A stretch of 8,128 nt of DNA, taken from the NCBI GenBank assembly GCA_019236035.1, contig JAFAJU010000205.1, positions 1 through 8,128 on the forward strand. Reading direction: 5' to 3'. The stretch's first letter is position 1; every line of letters starts with the position of its first letter. The notes under the pieces were generated by a model. It worked only from the letters and a program-made list of their open reading frames with translations. It did not search any database and was not told the DNA's origin. Position numbers and translations under genes: made by a program. Of the stretch, positions 1-7,216 are shown in pieces. Source of the stretch: Verrucomicrobiota bacterium. GTDB taxonomy: Bacteria > Verrucomicrobiota > Verrucomicrobiia > Chthoniobacterales > JAFAMB01.

Positions 1-162
1 CAGGCCCCCGCTTCCAATACACAGGACGCTGGCCGCTTTTATCCGTTTTTGCCCTTCAAGCGTCACTTCCGGCATGATGAGGTGCCGGGAATAACGCGCA
101 ATCTCATCGTTGCTGAAATCTATGTTCTGCAACCGGTCTTCGGAAATAATGCTGTTGGCCAT
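1..162 (-). CDS. moeB: MoeB/ThiF-family adenylyltransferase, N-terminal part (cut by window edge)
   Basis: Only the first 54 residues are in the window. They contain the segment IARYSRHLIMPEVTLEGQKR (residues 21-40), followed by KAASVLCIGSGGL, the start of the glycine-rich ATP-binding loop (about residues 48-54) of the E1-like MoeB/ThiF/HesA superfamily. Members adenylate the C-terminal Gly-Gly of a small sulfur-carrier protein such as MoaD or ThiS, for molybdopterin or thiamine synthesis, in the cytoplasm. The YSRH...PE...GQ opening is typical of MoeB and of MoeZ, which carries an extra C-terminal rhodanese domain; the missing part is needed to separate them. The ATG at 160-162 is preceded by an in-frame TAG (184-186). 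A TTG at 166-168 is the only other start I see, and no clear Shine-Dalgarno sequence is present. The gene is divergent from the hydrolase at 323. The family call is firm; the exact symbol is less so. Confidence 0.88.
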   Translation of the reverse strand, partial: MANSIISEDRLQNIDFSNDEIARYSRHLIMPEVTLEGQKRIKAASVLCIGSGGL

Positions 163-205
163 ACTCAAGGGGCAGCAAACTAACTAGGAGTTTAAAAAAA
201 TGCAA

Positions 206-242
206 CGCCTAGTAATAACGCCGGCGCCGCCTATAATAGGCG
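206..242. promoter_or_regulatory. Candidate promoter/operator: TATAAT inside a palindrome, plus an upstream related box
   Basis: The sequence CGCCTATAATAGGCG (228-242) is a perfect 7+1+7 palindrome. It contains an exact sigma70-type -10 hexamer, TATAAT, at 232-237 on the plus strand; the other strand reads TATTAT. A near copy, CGCCTAGTAATA (206-217), lies 22 bp upstream in the same orientation, about two helical turns away. The hexamer 17 bp upstream of the TATAAT (209-214, CTAGTA) is a poor -35, so an activator, an extended promoter or a different sigma factor would be needed. If used, transcription towards the hydrolase would begin near 244-246, just before the hairpin at 251. The palindrome and box spacing are seen directly; the promoter/operator role is inferred. 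Confidence 0.4.
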
Positions 243-250
243 AAGATTCC

Positions 251-298
251 AGCCTGCGTCGCTCGCAAATCCTTAGAGATTTGTGAGCGATGCAGGCT
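251..298 (+). promoter_or_regulatory. 21-bp leader hairpin upstream of the glycoside hydrolase gene
   Basis: The arms are 251-271 (beginning AGCCTGCGTCGCTCG) and 278-298 (ending GAGCGATGCAGGCT), with the 6-nt loop CTTAGA. In a plus-strand RNA all 21 positions pair, two as G-U wobbles (258 with 291, and 265 with 284). In a minus-strand RNA those two positions would be C-A mismatches, so the structure suits transcripts reading towards the hydrolase. The hairpin ends 24 nt before the ATG at 323. No T-run follows on either side and the flanking genes diverge, so it is not an ordinary terminator. It may stabilise the mRNA 5' end, act as a cis-regulatory element, or be a copy of a dispersed palindromic repeat. 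Confidence 0.6.
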
Positions 299-322
299 TA
301 GGCAGCGAAAGCGTTACCACTT

Positions 323-2956
323 ATGAACGAGGAACTTCAGCGCCTGCAAGAAGACACATCCAGGGTGAAAAACTGGAAGCGGTGGGGTCCATACCTCTCC
401 GAACGTCAATGGGCCACCGTTCGCGAAGATTATTCGAACGGCGGCAATCCTTGGGATTACTTTCCCCACGACCACGCCCGGAGCCGCGCTTACCGCTGGG
501 GAGAGGATGGATTGCTGGGCATCACTGACCGGGAATGCCGGCTTTGCTTTGCTCTCGCGCTGTGGAATGGTCGCGACCATATCCTCAAGGAGCGCCTCTT
601 CGGACTCACCGGACCGGAAGGTCATCACGGAGAGGATGTCAAGGAGTGCTACTTCTACCTCGATTCGTCGCCCACGCACTCATACCTGAAAGCGCTTTAC
701 AAATACCCGCAGCCGGCCTTCCCGTACGAGCAACTGGTTCGGGAGAACCGCGGGCGTGGGATGGACCTCCCCGAGTATGAGCTCACTGACACCGGCGTAT
801 TTGATGAGAGCCGCTATTTTGACGTGCTCGTCGAATACGCTAAACGAACCCCGGACGACATCCATATCCGAATAACTATAGCGAATCGCGCCGGCGACGA
901 CGCCGAGGTCACACTTCTCCCCACCCTCTGGTTTCGCAATACCTGGACGTGGGGCTGCGCGCACGAAGGTTGCGCGGTCAAGCCGCGAATCTGGCGCGAC
1001 AACGACGGCCGTATCCAGACTCAACACGAAACACTCCCGGCAATGTATTTTTTCTTCGAGCCGACTGAGGAATTCCTCTTCACTGAAAACGAGACAAATT
1101 TTCGGCGCCTTTACGGGGTCGGCGATAACTCGCCCTTCGTGAAAGACTCGTTTCACGCCTACGTTGTTTCGGGTGACAAAACGGCAACTAATCCGGCGCT
1201 TCACGGGACCAAGGTCGCTCCGGTCTATCGCATGAAACTTGCCGCTGGGGAGTCCCGGAGCGTTTGTCTTCGGCTCGTTTCTCTGGCCGAGTGGGACGGC
1301 AAATCTGAGGCGGACCCAGAACTGTTCGAGACGAGGAAAAGTGAAACCGACGAGTTCTATGAGCGCCTGCTCGGGAGCCTAGACCCGGAGTCGCAGAACG
1401 TAGCGAGACAGGCGGGCGCCGGCTTGCTTTGGAGCAAACAGTTCTACCACTACATCGTGAAAGACTGGCTGACTGGGGATCAATATCAGCCTAAGCCGCC
1501 GGGCGACCGGTGGGCGGGGCGGAATCATGATTGGTTGCATGTCTATAGTCGCGACGTGATCTCGATGCCCGATAAATGGGAGTATCCCTGGTTCGCCGCG
1601 TGGGACCTGGCGTTCCACATGCTGCCGTTTGCTCATCTCGATCCGACCTTCGCCAAGGAACAATTGGAACTATTTCTGCGAGAATGGTACATGCACCCGA
1701 ACGGCCAGATCCCGGCCTACGAGTTCGCATTTGCTGACGTCAATCCGCCGGTGCATGCATGGGCGGCCTGGCGAGTCTATAAGATTAGCGGTCCGCGCGG
1801 GAAACGCGACATCGATTTCCTGGAAAGCGTTTTTCACAAGTTGCTACTGAATTTCACGTGGTGGGTAAATCGCAAGGACACCGAAGGCAACAACATTTTT
1901 TCCGGAGGTTTTCTCGGCTTGGACAATATCGGCGTATTCGATCGGTCGAGACCTTTGCCAACGGGCGGCTACCTCCAACAGGCTGACGGGACAGCGTGGA
2001 TGGGTTTCTATTGTTTAACCATGCTGTCGATGGCCCTGGAGCTTGCGCGAACCCGCCCGGCTTATGAGGACATGGCTTCCAAGTTTTTCGAACACTTCAT
2101 CGCCATCTGCGAATCCACAAACACACTCGGAGGCAACGGGCTGTGGGATGAAGAAGACGGTTTCTATTACGATCAGTTGAAAATGGATGGAAAAACCATC
2201 CCGCTAAGGACCAGATCGCTGGTGGGACTGCTTCCGCTCGTCGCCGTAGAGGTTCTCGAAGAGGAACATCTCATGGCCTTCAAGGGCTTCCGGCGCCGGC
2301 TGGAGTGGTTCTTGAAATATAGGCGGGATCTCGCGGAATTAATTTCTATCGCCACCAAAGACGGGCATACCCATCGCCTTCTGGCGGTGCCGACCAAAGA
2401 ACGGCTTTGTCGGATCCTGCGTTATCTTCTGGATGAGAATGAGTTCCTTTCTCCGTTCGGCATTCGATCGCTTTCGAAGGCGCATGCCAAGCAGCCTTAC
2501 ATCTTTCACGGGGACGGCCAGGAGTACCGTGTCGATTACGTCCCGGGCGAAGGGAACACCCTTCTTTTCGGCGGAAACTCAAACTGGAGAGGACCAGTGT
2601 GGTTTCCAATCACATATCTGATCCTCGAGGCTCTCGAACGTTATTACCACTTCTACGGGGATGACCTTAAAGTCGAATGCCCAACCGGCTCAGGCGTTCT
2701 TAAGAATCTTCAGCAAGTTGCGGATGAGATCGCCCATCGATTGATCCGCCTCTTTTTGCCGGACAGCCAAGGTCGACGCCCGTGCCATGGTCAGGAACTG
2801 CGGTATGCCTCCGATCCACACTGGAAAGAACTTGTGTTGTTCTATGAATATTTTCACGGGGAAACGGGACGCGGTTGCGGCGCCAGCCATCAGACAGGTT
2901 GGACGGGGATCGTCGCGCGGTTGATGCGGGCGCGGCCAAAAGTACCGAACGAATAG
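323..2956 (+). CDS. GH63/MGH1-like glycoside hydrolase (putative glucosidase)
   Basis: The 877-aa length is close to that of the bacterial proteins annotated as glucosidase or MGH1-like glycoside hydrolase, related to GH63 (processing glucosidase I, E. coli YgjK). The N-terminal part (about 1-390, opening with WGPYLSERQWATVREDYS) should be a beta-sandwich, and about 400-870 the (alpha/alpha)6 catalytic barrel. Barrel motifs include AAWDLAFH (D428), GLDNIGVFDRS (D534), NWRGPVWFP (754-762), FYEYFHGETG (E842) and GASHQTGWTG near the C-terminus. By analogy with the YgjK acid and base, D534 and E842 are my candidates for the catalytic pair; this is inference. No signal peptide or membrane segment is seen, so it is probably cytoplasmic. 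The substrate is unknown; a glucoside, trehalose-like sugar or mannosyl/glucosylglycerate are options. The start is fixed by an in-frame TAG at 299-301 and the absence of another start before the ATG at 323. No clear Shine-Dalgarno is present. The peptidase gene starts 10 nt after its stop. Confidence 0.85.
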   Translation: MNEELQRLQEDTSRVKNWKRWGPYLSERQWATVREDYSNGGNPWDYFPHDHARSRAYRWGEDGLLGITDRECRLCFALALWNGRDHILKERLFGLTGPEGHHGEDVKECYFYLDSSPTHSYLKALYKYPQPAFPYEQLVRENRGRGMDLPEYELTDTGVFDESRYFDVLVEYAKRTPDDIHIRITIANRAGDDAEVTLLPTLWFRNTWTWGCAHEGCAVKPRIWRDNDGRIQTQHETLPAMYFFFEPTEEFLFTENETNFRRLYGVGDNSPFVKDSFHAYVVSGDKTATNPALHGTKVAPVYRMKLAAGESRSVCLRLVSLAEWDGKSEADPELFETRKSETDEFYERLLGSLDPESQNVARQAGAGLLWSKQFYHYIVKDWLTGDQYQPKPPGDRWAGRNHDWLHVYSRDVISMPDKWEYPWFAAWDLAFHMLPFAHLDPTFAKEQLELFLREWYMHPNGQIPAYEFAFADVNPPVHAWAAWRVYKISGPRGKRDIDFLESVFHKLLLNFTWWVNRKDTEGNNIFSGGFLGLDNIGVFDRSRPLPTGGYLQQADGTAWMGFYCLTMLSMALELARTRPAYEDMASKFFEHFIAICESTNTLGGNGLWDEEDGFYYDQLKMDGKTIPLRTRSLVGLLPLVAVEVLEEEHLMAFKGFRRRLEWFLKYRRDLAELISIATKDGHTHRLLAVPTKERLCRILRYLLDENEFLSPFGIRSLSKAHAKQPYIFHGDGQEYRVDYVPGEGNTLLFGGNSNWRGPVWFPITYLILEALERYYHFYGDDLKVECPTGSGVLKNLQQVADEIAHRLIRLFLPDSQGRRPCHGQELRYASDPHWKELVLFYEYFHGETGRGCGASHQTGWTGIVARLMRARPKVPNE

Positions 2957-2966
2957 ACTCTGCTCA

Positions 2967-5171
2967 ATGAAACTGTCGATCCTGCTTATACTCGCGGTAT
3001 GGGTTGCGAACACGATCTGCGTGCTCGCCGAAGATGATCCTCCAAAGGCACCGGTGCACGAAGTTGAGGATGAATACTGGGGAACAAAAATTAAGGATCC
3101 TTATCGTTGGATGGAAAATATCAAGCAGGATCCCGAGGCGCAGCAGTGGCTCAAAGCACAAGCAGATTTCACAATGCGAACTCTGGACTCAATGCCAGGG
3201 TACGGGAAGCTCAAAGCCCGCATAACCGAACTGGTCAACAGCGAACCCGCGACAATCTCTCGCCCGCATCTTCTGGCGAACGGAAACCTTTTTTACCTGA
3301 AAACAGCCGCCGGTCAGAACACCGCCAAACTCTGTTTTCGAAAGTCGGCGTCCGCTGATGAAGTTGTCCTGGTGAATCCTGACGAGTTTGGGAAACAGGA
3401 CGGAAAGCCACACGCGATCAATTTCTATGCGCATTCAATGGACGGATCTCACGTGGCTTTTGGCATTTCGGCGCAAGGATCTGAAAATGCCTTCATTCAC
3501 GTTGTGGAGACTGCGACGGGCAAAGAAACCGGCGATGTCATTCCCCGATGCGAAGGCTCCGTTGTCTCATGGCTGCCGGATGGCCGTCGTTTCATTTACA
3601 CTCAGCTTCAAGAACTGAAGCCGGGCCAACCGGCGACTGAGAAGTACTTTTATTCAAAGGCCCGATTGCACGAAATCGGCTCAGATCCGGAAAAAGATGA
3701 AGTCTACTTAGCTTCCGGTGCCAATCCAACCATCCCGTTCTCGCCTCAGCAAGCGGCGGCAATTCTTCTCGTTCCCGGCTCCGACATCTGTTTTGCCATC
3801 GTCAGCAATTTCGTGCAAAACGAAGTGGCGTTTTATGCGACGCCCTGTGAGGATCTCGGCCCGAACGCCAAATGGGTACAGCTCTGCGATTTTGATGACG
3901 AGGTGACCGCAGCGGGCATTCTCGGGCCTGACGTTTATTTCTTAACCCATAAAAACGCGCCAAAGTTTAAGATCATAGCCAGAACGTTCCATGACGGAAA
4001 GCTTGGAGCGGTCAAGGAAGTGATTCCCGAAAGCGACAAAGTCATTCAACAGATTATTTCGGCCAAAGATGGGATTTATTACACGGCTTCAGACGGCGTC
4101 GACTGTCGTCTATACAAAATTGGAGAAAGCGAGCCGAGCAGGGCCGCAGAAATCGCACTGCCATACGAGGGGTGGCCCAGCTTTTATGGAGTTGAAGATT
4201 ACTCAATTGGTGATCTTCAAATGCCGGGTGTCTTATTTGATCTTACAAGTTGGACCAGAGCCGCGGCATTTTGTCGCTACAGTCCTGACCAGGGTGTGGC
4301 GACCGATCTGAACCTCCAGCCGCTGGGACCCTACGATCATCCGCCGGACCTTGTGTCGGAGGAATTGAAGGTGAAGAGCTACGACGGGACACTCGTTCCG
4401 CTATCAGTGTTGGGGCTGAAGAAATTCAAACGAGATGGCAGCCGTCCGGTTTGGCTCCAGGGTTACGGGGCGTACGGCATCGTAGACGAGCCGGCCTACT
4501 CTCCTTCCATGCTGGCAGGGCTCGAACATGGATTGTGGCGAGCGGTTGCTCACGTTCGTGGCGGTGGAGTTTATGGCGACGCCTGGCATCGGGCCGGCAT
4601 GAAAGCTACCAAACCGAATACCTGGAAAGACTTTATCGCATGCGGCGAGTATCTTATTGAGAACGGTTATTCCGCCAAAGAGAAGTTAGTGGGTCTGGGC
4701 GGAAGCGCTGGCGGTATCCTGATTGGCCGAGCCGTCACGGAGCGCCCCGATCTGTTCGCAGTCGCTTGTCCAATTGTCGGCGCCCTGGACACGCTCCGCG
4801 CCGAACTGACAGCCAACGGCCCTCCCAACATACCGGAATTCGGAACCGTGAAGAATAAGGCTGAATTCGAAGCGCTCCGGGAAATGAGCGCTTATGAGCA
4901 TATCCTGCCGGGAACCGCTTATCCTGCGTTGTTGTTTTACCACGGCTATAACGACCCGCGGGTTGATGTTTGGATGTCGGCCAGAGCGGCGGCCCGATTC
5001 CAGGCGGACACGACGAGCGGCAAACCGGTGCTACTGGACATCGATTACGAGAGCGGACACGGCATCGGCAATACCCGGGCTCAACAAATTCGCCGCTTAA
5101 CTGACTTGCTCGCATTCGTGCTCTGGCAAGTCGGCGATCCGGAGTTTCAGCCGGAAAAACCAAAATCGTAA
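2967..5171 (+). CDS. Prolyl oligopeptidase family (S9A) serine peptidase, exported
   Basis: The 734-aa protein begins with a Sec signal peptide: K2, a hydrophobic core (about 3-20) and a likely cleavage site VLA|ED after A21. This predicts a periplasmic or secreted enzyme of about 713 residues, a normal S9A length. The family hallmark DPYRWMEN follows (about 44-51), then a beta-propeller region (about 90-450) that in this family restricts access to small peptides, then the alpha/beta-hydrolase domain. The likely catalytic triad is S580 in GGSAGG, D663 in YNDPRVD and H698 in SGHGIG. The segments GYGAYGI and AHVRGGG before the serine are also characteristic. The expected activity is cleavage of short peptides, classically after proline, but the exact specificity cannot be read here. 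The nucleophile motif has Ala where many S9A members have Asn (GGSNGG). Tandem stops TAA-TAG end the gene (5169-5174). It lies 10 nt after the hydrolase gene, so co-transcription is likely. No Shine-Dalgarno is evident. Confidence 0.93.
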   Translation: MKLSILLILAVWVANTICVLAEDDPPKAPVHEVEDEYWGTKIKDPYRWMENIKQDPEAQQWLKAQADFTMRTLDSMPGYGKLKARITELVNSEPATISRPHLLANGNLFYLKTAAGQNTAKLCFRKSASADEVVLVNPDEFGKQDGKPHAINFYAHSMDGSHVAFGISAQGSENAFIHVVETATGKETGDVIPRCEGSVVSWLPDGRRFIYTQLQELKPGQPATEKYFYSKARLHEIGSDPEKDEVYLASGANPTIPFSPQQAAAILLVPGSDICFAIVSNFVQNEVAFYATPCEDLGPNAKWVQLCDFDDEVTAAGILGPDVYFLTHKNAPKFKIIARTFHDGKLGAVKEVIPESDKVIQQIISAKDGIYYTASDGVDCRLYKIGESEPSRAAEIALPYEGWPSFYGVEDYSIGDLQMPGVLFDLTSWTRAAAFCRYSPDQGVATDLNLQPLGPYDHPPDLVSEELKVKSYDGTLVPLSVLGLKKFKRDGSRPVWLQGYGAYGIVDEPAYSPSMLAGLEHGLWRAVAHVRGGGVYGDAWHRAGMKATKPNTWKDFIACGEYLIENGYSAKEKLVGLGGSAGGILIGRAVTERPDLFAVACPIVGALDTLRAELTANGPPNIPEFGTVKNKAEFEALREMSAYEHILPGTAYPALLFYHGYNDPRVDVWMSARAAARFQADTTSGKPVLLDIDYESGHGIGNTRAQQIRRLTDLLAFVLWQVGDPEFQPEKPKS

Positions 5172-5178
5172 TAGATCC

Positions 5179-5233
5179 GGCCGGTAGGGGCGCGCTCAGG
5201 CCGGTAGGGGCTTGGAGCGCGCCCCTACCGGCC
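5179..5233. repeat. GC-rich inverted repeat between convergent genes
   Basis: The arms GGCCGGTAGGGGCGCGCTC (5179-5197) and GAGCGCGCCCCTACCGGCC (5215-5233) are perfect 19-nt inverted copies around a 17-nt spacer. The spacer contains a second direct copy of GGCCGGTAGGGG (5199-5210). That copy can pair instead with the same right arm to give a 14-bp stem (5198-5211 with 5221-5234) and a 9-nt loop, so two mutually exclusive hairpins exist. The element starts 7 nt after the peptidase stop and abuts the stop codon of the minus-strand membrane protein gene. It could block read-through from both sides, but no T-tract directly follows in either direction. The modular make-up suggests a member of a dispersed intergenic repeat family; this cannot be tested from one copy. 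Confidence 0.75.
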
Positions 5234-5635
5234 TCACCATAAAATCGCTAGCCAGATAACGAGAAAAACTATCGGGATCAGAACCGGCGCGCTGACACCA
5301 AGAAACTGATTCCTTGGCTTGCAGACAAGAAAGAGTCGATCTTTCGGGTATTGCGTCGAGGCAAAATGCCTGAGCTCATTGATCGCAAAGAGTCCACCTG
5401 TCAACGCTACAGCGACCAGCACGACACACGCGATGCCGACAAGCGGCAACAAGTCGAGCAGCTTCCGCTGGACGACCGCTAACGGTTTGCTTTGGTCTGC
5501 GGCCAGCCCATTCACCGTAATGGCGTAAGCGGTCAGCAGAAACGACTGCGAATTGACCAACCAGGATATGCGCTGATTTATAAGATCGTCTTCGTGCGAT
5601 AGCCGCGCATGAATCAGCGAAAAGTCCGGATCCAT
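5234..5635 (-). CDS. Small membrane protein of unknown function
   Basis: I do not recognise a named family for this 133-aa protein. A short polar N-terminus carries HEDDLINQRISW (residues 14-25). This resembles the H-E...L-x-N-x-R...W pattern seen in many small bacterial membrane proteins of unknown function. A moderately hydrophobic stretch follows (about 31-46), then a strong membrane segment (about 62-85, LLPLVGIACVVLVAVALTGG) and a second strong one at the C-terminus (about 114-133). Between them lies a basic, probably cytoplasmic stretch, KDRLFLVCKPRNQ. Two clear membrane helices, or three with the weak one, fit an inner-membrane protein. The ATG at 5633-5635 directly follows the stem-loop at 5636-5687 and has no Shine-Dalgarno. 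The gene is 57 nt downstream of zwf on the same strand, so it may be the last gene of that operon. Codon-level quality and hydrophobic pattern support a real gene. Confidence 0.7.
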   Translation of the reverse strand: MDPDFSLIHARLSHEDDLINQRISWLVNSQSFLLTAYAITVNGLAADQSKPLAVVQRKLLDLLPLVGIACVVLVAVALTGGLFAINELRHFASTQYPKDRLFLVCKPRNQFLGVSAPVLIPIVFLVIWLAILW

Positions 5636-5687
5636 AAGACTGATGGGCTGCCGCCGGTCACGTTTCGCGGCGGCGAGCCCAAGTCTT
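5636..5687 (-). promoter_or_regulatory. Long imperfect stem-loop filling the gap between zwf and the membrane protein gene
   Basis: On the plus strand three blocks pair in order: AAGACT (5636-5641) with AGTCTT (5682-5687), GGGCT (5645-5649) with AGCCC (5676-5680), and GCCGCCG (5650-5656) with CGGCGGC (5668-5674). This gives 18 base pairs with one internal loop (GAT opposite A), one bulged G (5675) and an 11-nt terminal loop. Read on the minus strand, it starts 5 nt after the zwf stop and ends directly at the ATG of the next gene, so it would occupy that gene's ribosome-binding region. No T-run follows, so it is a poor intrinsic terminator. A role as 3' stabiliser, RNA-processing site or translation gate is inferred. 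Confidence 0.55.
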
Positions 5688-5692
5688 TTAAA

Positions 5693-7210
5693 TTAATGGT
5701 TTTCCGCGGACCACCAATGGTGATTATCTCTCTCGATCAGTTTTGTAGCCGCCTCCGGCCCCCAGGTTCCCGATGCATAATTCGGAAAATCTTCAACTGG
5801 GTTATTGTTCCAGGCCTCCAGGATCGGTGAAGCCGCCTCCCAAGCTGCTTCCACCATGTCGGAACGGTGGAACAAACTCGTGTCTCCAACCATACAATCG
5901 TACAGCAGTTTTTCGTATCCTGTGGTGGGTTGAAGGTCTCCAAACTGGTCGTAGTCAAACTCCAAGCGAACCGACCGGGTACAAATTGTCGGGCCGGGAA
6001 TCTTCGCGCGCACCTGGATAGTAATTCCCTCCTCAGGTTGAATGCTGAAGATTAAATAGTTTGGCGCGATTGGATCCGCCTCGTTGGTGGCAAACAGTGA
6101 CAAAGGAGGCGTCTTAAAGCGAAAGACGATCTGCGTGGTACGTCGTGGCAGCCGCTTGCCCGAACGTAAATAGAAGGGCACTCCCGCCCAGCGCCAATTC
6201 TCGATCATAAGCTTGATCGCGGCAAAAGTTTCTACTCGAGAGTCTGGGTTCACGTTCGGTTCCTGGCGATAAGCCGTCAGCTTCTTGCCGCCTACCACCC
6301 CTTCTCCATATTGCCCCCGCACAGTGTTCCAAAGCGCTTCTTCAGGCGTGGTCCGCCGAATTGAACGGAGCAACTTAACCTTTTCGTTCCGGATCGCCTC
6401 GCCCTCCAGTGAGGTTGGCGGCTCCATTGCAATCAACGCCAGGAGCATGAACATATGGTTCTGCATGACGTCACGAAACGCGCCTGCTGTTTCGTAGAAT
6501 GCTCCCCGGCCTTCCACTCCAATTGATTCGGCCACGGTCAGCTGCACGTGGTCGATGTAACGTCGATTCCAGATCGGCTCAAAGATCGCGTTGCCGAGTC
6601 GGAATACCAACAGGTTCTGCGCCGTTTCTTTGCCCAGATAGTGGTCGATCCGGTAAATTTGATGTTCTTGCAGGACCGACGTGAGCTTGGCATTAAGTTC
6701 ACGCGCCGAAGCCAGATCGTGTCCGAAAGGCTTTTCAATGATGACACGGCGCCACCGGCCGTTTTCTTCAGCAACAAGGCCTGCCTCCGATAGTTGGCGT
6801 GCGATCGTCGCGAAGTAGTCTGGCTGCACCGACAGATAAAACACCACGTTGCCGGATGTCTTAAGATTCTTCTCCGATTCGGCGAGTGCCTCCGCAAGTT
6901 TCTTGTAGGTCGCCGGATCATCGAAATTGCCTCCGCAGTACGAGATACGGCCCCGGAACCGGCCCCACAGGTTCGGGTCGACCGGCTGCGTCCCAAGCTC
7001 GGCGAGATCTTTACCGAGCTGGTCGCGAAACACTTCGTCTGTGAGCGGCCGGCGTGCGACCCCGATGATACTGAAGTCCGCCGGCAGCAAGTGGTAGGAC
7101 GCCAGATTGTAGAGCGATGGCACCAGTTTTCGTTTAGTCAGATCACCCGAAGCGCCAAAGATCACCAGGGCACAGGGTTCCGCTGCTTGAGGAATAGGAC
7201 ATGCATCCAT
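5693..7210 (-). CDS. zwf: Glucose-6-phosphate 1-dehydrogenase
   Basis: This cytoplasmic enzyme oxidises glucose 6-phosphate to 6-phosphogluconolactone while reducing NADP+ (or NAD+), the first step of the oxidative pentose phosphate pathway. Its 505 aa is the normal bacterial length. The N-terminal Rossmann domain has the dinucleotide loop GASGDLTKRKL (19-29). The pair R53-R54 in GVARRPL is placed where arginines commonly contact the NADP+ 2'-phosphate. Then come EKPFG (159-163), the substrate signature RIDHYLGKE (187-195) and RDVMQNH with H252, which matches the catalytic base His240 of the Leuconostoc enzyme. The C-terminus carries YASGTWGPEAA, also typical. Nothing looks truncated. The ATG at 7208-7210 is 6 nt past the gnd stop, so the two are almost certainly co-transcribed. 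A 6-phosphogluconolactonase gene is not in the window. Confidence 0.97.
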   Translation of the reverse strand: MDACPIPQAAEPCALVIFGASGDLTKRKLVPSLYNLASYHLLPADFSIIGVARRPLTDEVFRDQLGKDLAELGTQPVDPNLWGRFRGRISYCGGNFDDPATYKKLAEALAESEKNLKTSGNVVFYLSVQPDYFATIARQLSEAGLVAEENGRWRRVIIEKPFGHDLASARELNAKLTSVLQEHQIYRIDHYLGKETAQNLLVFRLGNAIFEPIWNRRYIDHVQLTVAESIGVEGRGAFYETAGAFRDVMQNHMFMLLALIAMEPPTSLEGEAIRNEKVKLLRSIRRTTPEEALWNTVRGQYGEGVVGGKKLTAYRQEPNVNPDSRVETFAAIKLMIENWRWAGVPFYLRSGKRLPRRTTQIVFRFKTPPLSLFATNEADPIAPNYLIFSIQPEEGITIQVRAKIPGPTICTRSVRLEFDYDQFGDLQPTTGYEKLLYDCMVGDTSLFHRSDMVEAAWEAASPILEAWNNNPVEDFPNYASGTWGPEAATKLIERDNHHWWSAENH

Positions 7211-7216
7211 AGTTGA

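Noticed and set aside
200..286. A 28-codon plus-strand frame (ATG at 200) with AGGAG at 186-190, possibly a leader peptide.
   Set aside because: It overlaps the TATAAT palindrome and the left arm of the hairpin, so a transcript from the best promoter would not contain its start. The protein has no recognisable feature, and the AGGAG match can arise by chance.
283..528. An 81-aa plus-strand frame overlapping the hydrolase start.
   Set aside because: It begins in the hairpin and runs out of frame through the well-supported hydrolase N-terminus. Its composition is Arg/Pro-rich shadow coding.
680..1204. A 174-aa antisense frame inside the hydrolase gene.
   Set aside because: It is fully opposite a strong coding frame with recognisable family motifs, and no independent domain or start signal is seen.
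2967..3029. A lipoprotein lipobox around Cys18 of the peptidase signal peptide.
   Set aside because: The residues NTIC do not fit the lipobox pattern, whereas VLA|ED is a good signal peptidase I site.
5179..5233. A classical intrinsic terminator for the peptidase gene.
   Set aside because: The stem is strong but is followed by CACCATAAAATCG with no T-run. On the other strand T-rich sequence starts only about 12 nt later. It is kept as a repeat with a possible barrier role.
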